From: Akanthomyces muscarius
Taxonomy: Eukaryota; Ascomycota; Sordariomycetes; Hypocreales; Cordycipitaceae
DNA length: 64,000 bases
Direction: 5' to 3'
Assembly: GCF_028009165.1 (NCBI RefSeq)
Contig: NC_079242.1
Span: 2,294,001 to 2,358,000 of the forward strand
Numbering within the stretch: the first letter of the stretch is position 1; every line of letters starts with the position of its first letter. The position numbers were made by a program, and so were the translations under genes. Under the pieces are notes generated by a model that saw only the letters and a program-made list of their open reading frames with translations, was not told where the DNA came from and made no database searches. Positions 32,364 to 43,860 of this stretch are shown here, one piece after another.

Positions 32364-33274
32364 AATGAAGAAGCAAGAAACAAAACAAAAATCGAGAAAA
32401 GACGGAAGACAAAAACGAGCCAAAGACTTAATTGGAAAGCAGGGCAAAAGGTATCATGAATTTTAAAGGGGAGACGAAGCATTCGGGGAACTGGCTCTTG
32501 GAACACGGGCGCCGTTGGACGACGAACAAGGGAACAAAGGCCGCGAATGTTATTTGTTTGTATTGACAAGGCATCCGTCCTATTTGTAACATGTCGGAGA
32601 GGAAGTGTGAGTTCTCTTGGCCATTTTTTTTTGGGCATGCCCTTTCATTTTCCCACACATTTACTGGCGTTGGGTAGAAAAGAATGAAATTTCTCTTCAT
32701 CTTAGTTCGGAATGCATTGCTCACTGAACGTGCACTGCTGTTTGAACATGCACTGCTGACTGAACCTGCAGTGCTGATTGAGCATGCACTGTCGATTGAA
32801 CACGTACTCACTGCTGATGAGGACGAAAAAAATCCATGTTCAACTGCGCATAGTCCAACGGTCAAAGAATCATGCGCGATGCGAAAATTACAGAGAGAGC
32901 CTGGAACTGCGAGGGGACAATTCATGACGCTTTGTTTCAAAGATAACTAAATGTATAGATGTATGTGTGTTTGTGTAATGCGCGCTCCAGAAAAAAAAGT
33001 GAAACAGACGCCTGGTTCATAAGTCAAGGAAGTTCTAGAAACTCGGCAAGTCTCTGCGCCAACCCATGCAATGGATTAAAAGAAATTTGAAAACAAAGGT
33101 AAGAGGATGAAACAAATAATGTTCGCTGATGAAGACGGTAGTATAATATAATATAGATGAGCGCAAACTCGTAACAGACGAGGGCAAAAGGACGTAGAGA
33201 ACGAAGAACAAAAGGCAGAGTAAAGCCGCTTCTTTGTCCTGCCTTTTGCATCTTGTTTGCTGGGCACGCACTTG
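32364..33274. other. Convergent intergenic region containing an 18-bp tandem repeat
   Basis: 911 bp between convergent genes. The main structure is a five-copy 18-bp repeat at 32714-32803 inside an 88-codon open frame (32684-32950). I see no recognised domain and do not call the frame a gene with confidence. Confidence 0.5.
32714..32803 (+). repeat. Five copies of an 18-bp tandem repeat encoding hexapeptides
   Basis: Imperfect units of the form GCACTGCTGACTGAACAT start at 32714, 32732, 32750, 32768 and 32786. In the plus-strand frame 32684-32950 they read ALLTER, ALLFEH, ALLTEP, AVLIEH and ALSIEH, so substitutions mostly keep a hydrophobic-Leu-X-X-Glu pattern. Confidence 0.8.
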
Positions 33275-35194
33275 TTAAATGGCCCAGCTGCCTCGTCGCT
33301 CGTGCACGCCCCACGCCAGCGGATTGAGGTTGTCGAGATCCGGGTGCTGCCGCGCCCACTCGACAATGTACACGCGCAGCGCCTTCCAGCGCGGGCAGCG
33401 GTCCTCCTCGGGGGTGTCGTCGAGGCTCATCTCGAGCATGTGACCCTTGGCGAGCTGCTTGTCGTCGTCGCGGCACAGGTCCTCGACGCTGATGCGGCTC
33501 ATCTTGGAGAGCTCGGCGTCAAAGGAGCGCGCCATGGCCGGGTAGCCGAGCGAGAGGTAGTTGTAGACCTGCGTGACGAATTCATCGCCAAACTCGAGCG
33601 CAATTTTGTCGTCGCGCTCGGCGCGGACCTTTTCCTGCTGCAGCCGCTCGTCGAGGCCGTGGAGCATGTGCAGGCCCTTGGGCGCGCCGCTGCGGAGCCG
33701 GTGCTCGGCCGTGCCCGGGTGGCACGCCCCGGACAGGTTCCCGGGCGAGTCCGCGGCCGCAGTCGCCACGTCCCAGAGCGAGGCAGGCTCGTCGCTCACC
33801 GCCAAGACGCAGTCGACTTCGTGCTCAAAGAGTTCTTTGGGGGTGCCTGGTGTCCGGGGCGTCGCCATCATGGCTGGCGGGTGCAGCTCGGCCGGGACCA
33901 GGTAGCCGCCGGTGGATTCCGACCTGCAGCAGTAGCCTCTCCACAGGCCACCGTTGCCCGACAAGTCCCGATTCTGTTTTGCATTTTGTGACAGCACAAA
34001 CGAGTGGTCCGTCTCGAGCTTTGTTTGCTTGGGCGAAGGGCACTTGCGAAAGTTGAGCTCCTTTCCCAGCATTGGAGGCGACACAAACTTGCGGATGCGC
34101 TGTAGCTGCGCAGCGTCGGGCCGGATGCCGAGGGCAGCGAAAGGGCGGCCGAAGGGATCGTGCTGATGTCGAATGCCAAAGTCATTGGCCGGTTGCTGCT
34201 GCTGCGGCGGCTGCTTCTGTAATTGTTGCTGTGGGAGGTAGTGTTGTTGTGCACGAGGTTGAGATCTGTCGGGGGTTGTAGATTCGGGGGCGGGGCCCCG
34301 TAATACATGTAGGGCTTCGCTTTGCTTAGCGGCTGCCCATTTCCTTGCCTCGGCCTGTTTACTTGCAGAATCTCGTCTGTCCCCCAATGATGCGCGCCGG
34401 CTTGTGGTCCACATTGCATCGGGTGGTACCGTTAGGTCCATCTTGTCCAGTTCCGAGTCAGATGTCATGTCCATGTCCTCAAACATCTTTCCTGTCTCTT
34501 CAGCATCTTCCCTCTCGTAGGCCAGCTTTTCTGCATGCTCTTGCATGTGCCTCTGCCACCAGGTCAGGTCAAGGCTCGACGTCTTCCTTCGCAATCGACG
34601 CCTCCCACGGTCGCCTTCCGCCGGGCTGATGGCCTGGGACTCCTCGCTGCTGGAACCATCTCGGAAATAGAAATGGGCAACGCCACCCTCCCGGGCACGA
34701 CTGTTGGGAAAAGCAGCCAGAGCATCCTCCTGAATCTGCCTTTCCGCCTCCTTTGCCGCGAGTTCGAGCAAATATTCCTTGACCTCTTCCTCCTCGGTTT
34801 CTCTTCGAGTTGGCTGCTTTCGCCGAACAGTCTCCTCCTCGGCTATCACGCCATCATGCCGCTTCTTGGACTTGGCCTTTGCGGTGTAAATGTGATTGGT
34901 GTAGGGCGTGATGTCTGTCTTGTCGGTAGGGCGTGTTGCCGGACCGGGATCTCCCACGCGGCGACTTCTTCTTGAGCTTTCAATCAGTTGCGGGGCGAAA
35001 CGCCGCCTAATACGGGGATGTGCAGACGCTGGAGACAGAGATCGCGGTGACGGCTCCGGAGTCAGCTCTGGGTTGGGACCGACACGAACACCAGCTGGTG
35101 GCAGTGGTGCTGCGCGGTGGGATTTGTACGTTGTCTCAATCGGTTCGGGCGCAAAGCGCCTCCGTGGCGGGTCGGAGTTCATGGCTACTACCAT
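33275..35194 (-). CDS. Conserved fungal protein of unknown function
   Basis: 639 residues (or 635 from the fifth codon, also ATG). The N-terminal half is disordered and basic with two related blocks, RRRFAPEPIETT and RRRFAPQLIESS, and the motif DKTDITPYTNHIY. The middle is Gln/Pro-rich. The C-terminal about 110 residues look folded: EFGDEFVTQVYNYLSLGYPA, then DLCRDDDKQLAKGHM and WKALRVYIVEWARQHPDLDN. I recall this arrangement from many filamentous ascomycete genomes but know no assigned function. The duplicated RRRFAP motif suggests a short repeated interaction element. Upstream is a 4.4 kb interval shared with the divergent gene at 39605. Confidence 0.75.
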   Translation of the reverse strand: MVVAMNSDPPRRRFAPEPIETTYKSHRAAPLPPAGVRVGPNPELTPEPSPRSLSPASAHPRIRRRFAPQLIESSRRSRRVGDPGPATRPTDKTDITPYTNHIYTAKAKSKKRHDGVIAEEETVRRKQPTRRETEEEEVKEYLLELAAKEAERQIQEDALAAFPNSRAREGGVAHFYFRDGSSSEESQAISPAEGDRGRRRLRRKTSSLDLTWWQRHMQEHAEKLAYEREDAEETGKMFEDMDMTSDSELDKMDLTVPPDAMWTTSRRASLGDRRDSASKQAEARKWAAAKQSEALHVLRGPAPESTTPDRSQPRAQQHYLPQQQLQKQPPQQQQPANDFGIRHQHDPFGRPFAALGIRPDAAQLQRIRKFVSPPMLGKELNFRKCPSPKQTKLETDHSFVLSQNAKQNRDLSGNGGLWRGYCCRSESTGGYLVPAELHPPAMMATPRTPGTPKELFEHEVDCVLAVSDEPASLWDVATAAADSPGNLSGACHPGTAEHRLRSGAPKGLHMLHGLDERLQQEKVRAERDDKIALEFGDEFVTQVYNYLSLGYPAMARSFDAELSKMSRISVEDLCRDDDKQLAKGHMLEMSLDDTPEEDRCPRWKALRVYIVEWARQHPDLDNLNPLAWGVHERRGSWAI

Positions 35195-38100
35195 GTATGT
35201 GGTGCAGACGAGGGAGGTATTGAGGTGAAACGGGTATCAGCTAGTCTCGAGTAAGGGCCCGGTGATGTAGCCGTCAAGGACGCCGAGTCACTTTGGGAGC
35301 ATTGCCTGTGCTTAACTCTGGCAAGAAGGGTTCGAATCGCACAACGGAGGAGGCGGTCGGTGGCCCAGTGGTCGTGTGCTGCCGCTCGTCACCAGCAGCA
35401 GCGTGCAGGAGCGAGATAGGGACCGCAAGGCAGTGGCACAGAGGCTGGTAGATGGCGGTGACGCTGGTGCGAGACACGTCCGATGAGCGGATGCAGGCAG
35501 CGATGGGATGGTAGGCTGTGAGATGGCTTGCCCGTCTTTGACTTTGGGCAGACGTGCCAGTCAAAGTCAACCAGTCAATGAGATGGTGGGGCGCGCAAAT
35601 GTGCTTGAACAGAGGTGGGGTTTGCCAACAACAAGTATCGCTACAGTGCGCAAAATGAGGGCCAGCAAAACATCACTGTACTATTGTCTGCTAATTCGCA
35701 AGACACAGGACAGTCGGTAAACGAGATCCACACCGTGTGGCTACTCGGTCGCTTGTCGCCGGCTTCGGTCGCAAATTGGCTGGTTAGCGTCATCTTCAGT
35801 ATACGCACTAGTATTAACAAAGACATTGACGAGAGCAGCACAAACAAGGTCAGAGAGAAGTTGCCGAAGCGAAGCAGTCTCTACCGCCTGTCTCTGCGCT
35901 GGGTCTGCCGCTCGCAGGATGTGACCGCGTCATTGTCACAAGGCTGTTCAACCTCTGATGCCTTGTACCATCTGTTATCATCACAGCACAATTTATCTGC
36001 AATGTTTTAGCGTCGGGCCGACGCAGGAGTCAATTGTGTTCCGACAAGAACCATCCCCCTACCCATGACCTGCATGGCTACTAGCCCGGTTAGCTGTGGC
36101 TGGCCTTTCAAGTTATAGAAGGGTTCCATGTATTTCTTTTAAACCAGTTTCTTGTCATTTCTCCTTTTACTCTTGCCAGCTTCTAATTTATTAAGTGCGA
36201 TCCATTCCAGCCGGCGAAGGGACTAGCGCGGCCAGGGACTAGTTTTGGAAGCGATGCAATTTGCGTAAACAAGGGTTCCAAGGCACTAAGAGGATGGAAA
36301 AAGGGTCCAGGTGACAATGGAGATAAATTGTCCCTATCCCAACCTTCATGTGCTCTGAGGCTTGGGCGAGCTGGCATTTACGAGAAATTGCAACTCGACG
36401 CCCCTGGTTTCTGTGTTGCGTTGGACCCGTATCACAGGGTTTGACTTTGTGCCAATTGCTGATAGACCGGTATTTCATTCGGGAAATATTGCCGTTGGTA
36501 GTGGTATAGTCAAAATAACGACCTTTGTGGCCGAGTTCTTTTGAAACAAGAGAGAGAGAGCGCAGCCATAGGGCGTTGGCTCTTGCACATAAGACAGAGG
36601 CTTGCAGGCGAATATTGCTTCCTGCATGTGCACATGTACTCGCACGAGGATTGTGGTTGTCGGGACCTGAAATCGGCAAAAGGGTAGCATTTATGCAGGT
36701 GCATCGACGAGGTTCATAGCCGATACTGTTGCACGAATGATACGATGCGAGTTTATCCGTGGACCGTGGATGGTGTGTTAACGACAGGGAGCATCGATAG
36801 TTATTTAGAATGCTCGTATATCAACAAGGGTCAACTGCAATAAAGACGGAATGGTGGCCGCTTCAAGCTGTTGCAATTTAAAGCGACGTCCAGGAAGGCC
36901 GGCTGCTGCAAGGTACGGAGAGGCCAGAGAGCTCTGCAAAGTATCGACTGGTGTGGCGCTGAGGCAGTGACACGTGAGAAGTACTGGTAGTATAGTACAC
37001 TGATGCTATCCATGATGTGTGTGATTGATGCTGGGAGTTGCGGGCATTGCGGCGAGAAACAATGTTTGCAGAGCGAAGTGACAATGAGGATCGAGACCAG
37101 GAACCAAGCCCTGCAAATTAGAACCATCAAGAATGGCAACGAACGGTTTGTTGGTGGTTGGCTAGTTAGTAATTCGAGGAACACCAAACAAAAGGGTGTG
37201 CCTGTCCTTGTGCCTCGAGCCTCCGTCTGCACACACGCACTGTCTGCAGTAAGCTTGTTCGGCAAGAGAAAGGACGATCAGTGTGGTGGAGTGCGCTACG
37301 GGTAAGGCCCGTGAACCGTTATTTGTTTGCTCCGCATGCCAACGAAGCCCAATCGCCCGCAGCCCTGATGCAGTAGTGAATGAGGTATCGAGAGTTGAAC
37401 AGCAATAATACTAGTGGTTGCCGTCCATCCTTGCATGAACTGCAGACGGTAGTTAGTTGGAGGGCAAGACAGGTCAGAAGGAGGCCGGCCAGTAGGTAGG
37501 TAGACCGTGAGGCAGATGGCCTAATAATACCGGGCACGCGGTGGGGGACCTCGGATACGGGACAGACTTTTCAAGACAACTCTCGACTCGCCAGTTTTAT
37601 TATTAGCCCGTGGCCACTGGACCCCGCCTCGTACAGCAGAGGACAGAGCCACTAGAAGCATGGCTGGTGCCAGTGGTGCGCTACTTGGCTGTCAGTGGCT
37701 CGTACCTGGGTAGTTTGATTGTGGCAGAACGGTTAGCGTTTGGTCCATGTCGATGACGGGTCGTGGATCGGGACGACGAGGATGGGGATCAGCAAGGCAG
37801 CGTCTGCTCTAGGCAAGCAGGCTTATGCACAGATAATGAATGACGGCACGACGGATTCTGTGGCTGTGGCAGCAGGGCTGCTTTGAGCCTTCTCCTTGCT
37901 GGTTCGTCTTGAGTAATTTGGTGGCGTTGCATTGCCGCAGCATGATAAAGACAAACGGAGAGACAGTTGGGAGTGATGAATTGAATGGACAGCATTGGGT
38001 CGTCGGCTGTTGAGTTTGGTGTTTCTTTGTGCCTGGGGCGTAGTTGCGCTGCACTGGAAACCCGCCGGAGCACCATCGGCGGGCGGGCTGTGCACTTTTA

Positions 38101-39604
38101 GCACTGTGGATGGCTGCTCTGGCAGTTCCCGGCAGCGGCTTGTAAGTGGACAGAGCCTCGTAAACGGCAGCCCACTCCCACTGACGGTGCCCTGTCTGTG
38201 CAGTGCAGGTCCAGGGGATCACGGAGAAAACCACAAGGGGAGTCTCGAGCCTGACGAAGGGCCTGAAAAGGGCCGCGACTCGCTCGCTGGCCCACTGTGC
38301 TGCAGGAGGATTGTCCTTTTTCTGCAGCCGGTGAAGAGTGCTACGGCAAGCCCTTGGCAAGTCATTTAAATAAATACTGGCAGTAGTTTTGTCACGACGG
38401 GGCCGGTGAAAAAAAGACAAAACAAAAACCACATCTCGACTTACCTGCAATAATGTTGGCGTATCCATGACAGTATTTCCACTACAGTCGCATGTTTGTT
38501 CTCCTTGTTGTACGCAGCTCGCCAAGCAACCAGAGTGTTCCAAACATCCCAGGCCCGAGACCACCAACGGCCCCTCTAAAAAAAGACCATCCAGGCAAGG
38601 CTCAGGCAAATCACACAGGCGGCCACCACTGTAAACCCCCCGGGCCCCGGCCTTGCCAGCCACCAGCCACCAGCCAACCCGGACAGCCCAAATTTGGCAA
38701 TCCATCTGCCATCCAACCATCTATCCATCCATCCATCCATCCTGGCGACTGTCCTCTTGTTTCTTGTTGCCCGACCTGGACTGTCGCCGCTAAAACATCA
38801 GCCTTTTCCCTGCTGCTCCCAAAGGTCCCCCCCCTTGACATTGCGGCACGACTTTTCCATCTTTGTTGCCAAGGAACCTTTGTTTCTTGTCTCTCTCTCG
38901 ACTGGCCGGACTGGGAACCGCCAAAACTTATTCATTCCCCATTCCCGGAACAGTCTAGCGTCTGCCGCACCACGCAACACAACAGGCCCTCTCCTCGCCC
39001 TGTTACACGGGCCTGGGCCCAACATACGAGCATCTCGTCAAACTCTGGCTGCCGCGCCTCTTCGTCGCTCTTTCAACGTGCTCCCCTCCGACTCTTCGCT
39101 TTTGCACCGACGTCCAGCGCCTCTCGCTCCTGCGACACTTCAACCCTCCGTGACGGCGCCGCCACATTCCGACCGAGCTCACACGCAACCCCAATCTGGT
39201 GTTTGCTCTGCCCACCACCGTCCAAGCCGGCGACGATAACGTCCGACCATTCAGCCTTGTTCGCGAAACCTGCAAGGTCCCGTGCCGAATTTCTTCTGTT
39301 GCACACCTGTCCGCTCTCTTGTTGAGACATACCAGGCCTCAGTTTAGCATTCACCCGTCGCTGTCACCTTGAATCGCGAATGTCTCGGCGCTTCCGCCAC
39401 CCCTTCGAGACACCCAGTCCTTGCCTTCGCTACTAATCTGCGCCACAACCACGTTGCTATTTTTATTTACAGTCGGTCGCTGTTATAGCCCCGCGTCGGC
39501 CCTGAATATTTCGACAGCTTCCCCAAATAGAAGCCCATTCATCGCTGGTTGCTTTAATCGACTTGCGTTTTCGCGGTGACCGCCGACGGTCATCCTTTGC
39601 CAAC
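35195..39604. other. 4.4 kb divergent interval without a recognisable gene
   Basis: Open frames of up to 303 codons occur (37809-38720 minus, 38492-39325 plus), but they overlap each other and have low-information Pro/Ser/Thr-rich sequence without domains. The region holds an ATCC microsatellite (about 38722-38742). The last kilobase before 39605 is strongly C/T-rich, as expected for a promoter and long 5' leader. Confidence 0.5.
38722..38742. repeat. ATCC tetranucleotide microsatellite
   Basis: About five tandem ATCC units in a C-rich upstream region. Confidence 0.8.
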
Positions 39605-42600
39605 ATGGCCGAGACGTCCCACGCCCATCTCCCGAGCGCTTCTTGCGACACAACAACCGAATCGGCTACGTCCGATACTCTCCTGGCGCAACACCAAGAG
39701 TCCCTCGAGCCAGAGTCCAAGATTGCTAGCCCCATCGCGAACAGAGTATGCACACCGTTGGGACTCTTTGTTCACCCTTCCGAAAGGGATGCCCCGTTGA
39801 GCATGCCGCAGACTCTGACTCCAGAGTCTACGCCGGCCTCTCCCAGGCGACACGAGAGAGCAACGGCATCCACATCGCCAATTCGACAATCTGGAGCCAG
39901 CCCGACCCGATCCCGAATGGCCGCCTCTGACTGTATGCGAAAACGAAACGACTCCATCAGTGATGCGCTCCGTGCCGCTGCTGCCAATGCCCACCACAGA
40001 TCCGACGAAGCGCCCTCGCCTCTGGTTCCTGTTGGAGAGACACAACCTCTCCACACTGGCACCGTGCTGGCCAACACCAAAATGGTTCATCCGAAACCCA
40101 TCAACAGAGTGGCGCCAGCCGATGTGACCAGCCGACCTGGCACTGCTAGTAGCGTTGCTCAGCTTGAAATGACAGCCCAACAACTCTCCATGACTAGCTC
40201 CATCGACGACGCCATCCGAGATCTACACGGCGAATTAAAACGAAGCGACTCGAGACGATCATCAATCCTCGCCGCCAGCATCAAAACGGGTGACGACGGC
40301 GGAACTGCGACCCCAGCGCAGCTAAAGAGGCACCTCTCAACTTCGTCCTCCATCGTATCAACCAACATTGCCGCGCGACAGGGTGGTTACTCACCTGCTG
40401 CTTTCGTCAAGTCGCCCAGTGCCTCTGGAAATGGTCGCTTGATGCCTGGTACTTTGACGGCCGCCTCGCTCCCTGAAGCGGAACCGGCCCCTGTTTTGTC
40501 TAGACATGGTCCCGGCAAGAGCTCTGTCCGCAGTGTGCGCTCGACAAAAATGTCATTGGCTGATATTTCCGAATCGGAGCCTATTTCACTCACGCAGACT
40601 GTTCTAGACGAGGCCGACAATGCGCCGCCACTCGAACTAGAGTCCATCATTCATGAAATAGAAGCCCATGAGGAAGAACACGAGCTGAAGCCCACCACAG
40701 AAGCCTTCCACGAAATGATGCAGAGTGGCGCCACGCAGCAGCCTGCTTTCAGCTACTCGACCGAGCGCAATATAGATACGGCCACCATCTCCGACCGTCA
40801 AAACCGCCCTGGCTCCTCTCACTCGCAGGACACTTATCATCAAGCCCAGCATGCCTTCTTCGACTTCGACGGGGTCCACTGTGCTGACAATGGAACCGAG
40901 GCCGATGATCAGGACTATCGCGAGGAGCCCATCCCTACGGAAGCAGGCTACATCGCCGTCGACCAGCATCTGGAGGAGTTGGAAGACGACGTCTTCGACC
41001 TGCCACCCTTGCAACTCCCACAAACTCTCCCGCAAGCTCCAAGGTTCTCGTACGGGGAACAATCTCTCCCGCCAGTTCCGCAACCCGTTGGCCTTGTTCG
41101 TCCTCAGTCATATATTGACCCAGCCTCGGGTGTGCAGATGAACTATTATCCAGCACGTGTTCCAGCCGCATTGAACGTTCCCCAGAAGCTGTCAAACAAA
41201 CCCAAGGCGAACCAAAGGAATTCGAGGCAGTCCAAAGTACTGAGTGCCATGATGGACAACAGTTATCACGCCTCAAACGGCGACGCTGCTCGCCGAGCTT
41301 CTGCCATGCCGGTGCTGGGAAGTACGGTCGAGCTGGCAGAAGCGCCCCGGCCTTTGAAGGAACGCCACCATGAACGCCGGCCCTCCTTTCTCCCTCTATC
41401 GACCGAAGATATGCAGAAAATCAACGAACCTGTCCCTGAACCCGCTAAGCCTCCAGTACCAGCTCAAGAGAGCTGCGATAACCTTGCTTCTACCCTCCGA
41501 ATCCCGAAACGCATTTCTGAGCCAAAGGTGGTTGAAAAGCGCAAGAGTCGAATGTCTATGATGAGCAGCATCCCTGCGCAGCTGCGCGCCAGCGCCTACT
41601 TCGATTCACCTGCTGTAACGACTGACATGGAGGCAAAGGACGGTTCTGCCATGAATGCCCTGGACGATATTTTGGATGCCGGCGCTAGCGCTCCTGTTGG
41701 AGCCTTCACCGACCACCCCTACGCTGGAAAGCTCGGCCCCGAAGTATACGGTGTAGTCACGAAGAAGTCCGTCGCTTCATCACCTTCCTTGAATCCGCCG
41801 TCCAGCGAGAACGGCGTGAAAAAGCGATCTTCTTGGATGCCCCTCGGCAGGCGCAGTCACAGTCGTAATAGTCAAGACAGCCCGAAACTCAACAGCTATG
41901 CCAGCTCTCCTCACTTGACTGGCGACGGCGATAGTGACCATGTCATAAGAGTACCTGCGGGCCCACTGGAGCACAACGATGGGCACGCCGAGGGAGAAGA
42001 GCAGGAGGGGGAAGAAGAAGAAGAACTGATTGAAGACTATGTGGGAGCCCCTTCCACTTTGCTTGCGGAACTGCAGCTGCGCAAGCAGCAGCAGAAGGAT
42101 CGCATCCAGAATAAAGTTTTGGCTGCGCATGGTACGCAAGCTACACTTCTCGAGCTCGATGCCGTAGCCGAGACACAAAGAATCGACCGCAAGAGCAAGC
42201 GTGTCAATTTGCTTTGGGAGGATTCCGACGCACATCTAGACCAAAATGGCTCGGATGATGAAGATGTTCCCCTCGCCATTATCGCAGCTAGACAGCAAGG
42301 CGCAAAGAACATGGCGGATCTGGAACGCCCGATCGGCCTCATAGAGAAAAGGGAGATTGAGGAAAATGAGCCTCTGAGTAGGCGGCGCGCACGTCTACAA
42401 GGTTTGGACAACTCGTTCGCTACACCTCGACCTCAAAGCATGTTGATGGCGCCCGCTCGGCTTGGTGACACGCGGCCACGACAATCCATGATATCTTTGA
42501 ACTTGCTTCCTCCTGAGGATGTTGAAGGCGAGTCGCTGGCCGATAGAAGAAAGCGCTTGGCATCAGAAGCCGAGAAGGAGAATGAGCTTTCTTTACCCCC

Positions 42601-43336
42601 TACAAGACCTGTCAGCGCAGCCTTTTCTGCCGAGCTCTTGAGCCAATTTGATCCCTTGGAAGCAGGAGGTCTAGAAGGTGCTGCAGATGGCAAGGACAAG
42701 AAGGAAGCCAACGGGGCACCGGAGGAGGAAGAGACACTTGGCCAACGACGGCGTCGCTTGCAAGCCGAGAAAGCGGCCCGCCAGCAGGAAATGGCACAGG
42801 GTGGCGCGGCGGTTAGCTCCGCGGGGCACAACAAAGATCGCCGCATGAGTCTCGCCACTGTTCTCTCTGCGCACCCGAGAAGGAGCCCAGATATGAGGGT
42901 CCAGGAGGAAATGCAGCGCCGAGAAGTAGAGGAACGTCTTGCGCGCGAGAACGAGGCTAAAATGGCATCTTTGCGCCTTCAGATGCCGTCAACCCTGTCC
43001 GTGCCAGGAGTTGTATCAAATCGAGGGTTCCACAATGGAACATACAACAATGGCTACGGAGGACATGTCAACAATCAGCGACCTGTTTCTGCACAAGTTC
43101 TTGGCCACGGTCAGCTGAATCGACCCAACAGCATGGTGTTCAACAACAGACCGCAGCAAGGTGTCTACATGAACCCGTACGCAGCAAACAGCGCGCAGGC
43201 ATTTGGCGGTGTGAACGTGTACAACAACGGCGTTAATGGCGTTTATGGTGTCCCGCAACGCAACAACCAGATGCAGATGCCCAATGGTGGCTCCATGGAC
43301 CGGGTTGAAGTTTGGCGACAGAGCGTCTTTCCTTGA
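39605..43336 (+). CDS. Large disordered conserved fungal protein, function unknown
   Basis: 1243 residues from MAETSHAHLP (the frame is open 14 codons further, but this ATG follows a long C/T-rich leader). Composition is Ser/Pro/Glu-rich with few predicted folded parts. An acidic run (EGEEQEGEEEEELIEDY) lies at about 800, followed by a helical basic segment. Three related elements of the form L-x-x-R-R-x-R-L recur at about residues 923 (PLSRRRARLQ), 976 (SLADRRKRLAS) and 1043 (TLGQRRRRLQAEKAARQ). The C-terminal 110 residues are Asn/Gly/Tyr/Gln-rich and end MDRVEVWRQSVFP, a motif I recognise as conserved in other ascomycetes. The low-complexity tail is prion-like. No enzyme motif is seen; a scaffold or cytoskeletal/polarity role is possible but unproven. 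Confidence 0.78.
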   Translation: MAETSHAHLPSASCDTTTESATSDTLLAQHQESLEPESKIASPIANRVCTPLGLFVHPSERDAPLSMPQTLTPESTPASPRRHERATASTSPIRQSGASPTRSRMAASDCMRKRNDSISDALRAAAANAHHRSDEAPSPLVPVGETQPLHTGTVLANTKMVHPKPINRVAPADVTSRPGTASSVAQLEMTAQQLSMTSSIDDAIRDLHGELKRSDSRRSSILAASIKTGDDGGTATPAQLKRHLSTSSSIVSTNIAARQGGYSPAAFVKSPSASGNGRLMPGTLTAASLPEAEPAPVLSRHGPGKSSVRSVRSTKMSLADISESEPISLTQTVLDEADNAPPLELESIIHEIEAHEEEHELKPTTEAFHEMMQSGATQQPAFSYSTERNIDTATISDRQNRPGSSHSQDTYHQAQHAFFDFDGVHCADNGTEADDQDYREEPIPTEAGYIAVDQHLEELEDDVFDLPPLQLPQTLPQAPRFSYGEQSLPPVPQPVGLVRPQSYIDPASGVQMNYYPARVPAALNVPQKLSNKPKANQRNSRQSKVLSAMMDNSYHASNGDAARRASAMPVLGSTVELAEAPRPLKERHHERRPSFLPLSTEDMQKINEPVPEPAKPPVPAQESCDNLASTLRIPKRISEPKVVEKRKSRMSMMSSIPAQLRASAYFDSPAVTTDMEAKDGSAMNALDDILDAGASAPVGAFTDHPYAGKLGPEVYGVVTKKSVASSPSLNPPSSENGVKKRSSWMPLGRRSHSRNSQDSPKLNSYASSPHLTGDGDSDHVIRVPAGPLEHNDGHAEGEEQEGEEEEELIEDYVGAPSTLLAELQLRKQQQKDRIQNKVLAAHGTQATLLELDAVAETQRIDRKSKRVNLLWEDSDAHLDQNGSDDEDVPLAIIAARQQGAKNMADLERPIGLIEKREIEENEPLSRRRARLQGLDNSFATPRPQSMLMAPARLGDTRPRQSMISLNLLPPEDVEGESLADRRKRLASEAEKENELSLPPTRPVSAAFSAELLSQFDPLEAGGLEGAADGKDKKEANGAPEEEETLGQRRRRLQAEKAARQQEMAQGGAAVSSAGHNKDRRMSLATVLSAHPRRSPDMRVQEEMQRREVEERLARENEAKMASLRLQMPSTLSVPGVVSNRGFHNGTYNNGYGGHVNNQRPVSAQVLGHGQLNRPNSMVFNNRPQQGVYMNPYAANSAQAFGGVNVYNNGVNGVYGVPQRNNQMQMPNGGSMDRVEVWRQSVFP

Positions 43337-43860
43337 TGGGCTAACCACTCCATCATACTTAGGAGTGCTTGCCTTGTTACCAACCTATCGCGACGCAGCA
43401 CGCAATACTTGTTTTGTTTTCTTGTATTCATATATGTTTTGAGCGCGCGGGAAAGGAGCATTCGGAAGAAAAAAAAATCACAGCATACACACAGCCTATA
43501 GCATTGCGAGGGGTTTTGATTTGAGCATTTGCTTTTACTTGTCTTTTTGGCTATTGCCCACAATCGCATACTAATGCATCCACTCTCATATCTACGGAAT
43601 TTAATAGAATAGCGAAAACGACTGTACACTTTGGACCAAGATAGAAGTCTTGTTAAATAACCATGGTTTAGCCAATATATTTGCTCATTAGCAAAACACA
43701 ATTTTGTTCCTTGTGCACCGTACATGCTTGAAAGTGAAGGATGCGCACGGTACGTAAACGTGTAGCACCGGATTAAATACGAGGTTGAATATACGGGGAA
43801 ATTTAAATACAGACGCTTTATGCAAATATGCTGCTTGAAGACCTTCCGGCTCAAATGCTA
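43337..43860. other. Convergent 3' intergenic region
   Basis: 524 bp of A/T-rich sequence between the convergent 39605 gene and the permease. No gene seen. Confidence 0.5.

Noticed and set aside
31097..32638. 513-codon minus-strand frame
   Set aside because: Antisense to the Utp12-domain gene; poly-Ser arises from the acidic codons of that gene.
35320..35345. B-box-like GGGTTCGAATC
   Set aside because: The flanking bases do not form a T stem and no A box or acceptor pairing lies upstream.
37809..38720. 303-codon minus-strand and 277-codon plus-strand (38492-39325) frames
   Set aside because: They overlap each other, have no domain and show low-information Pro/Ser/Thr composition in a C/T-rich upstream region.
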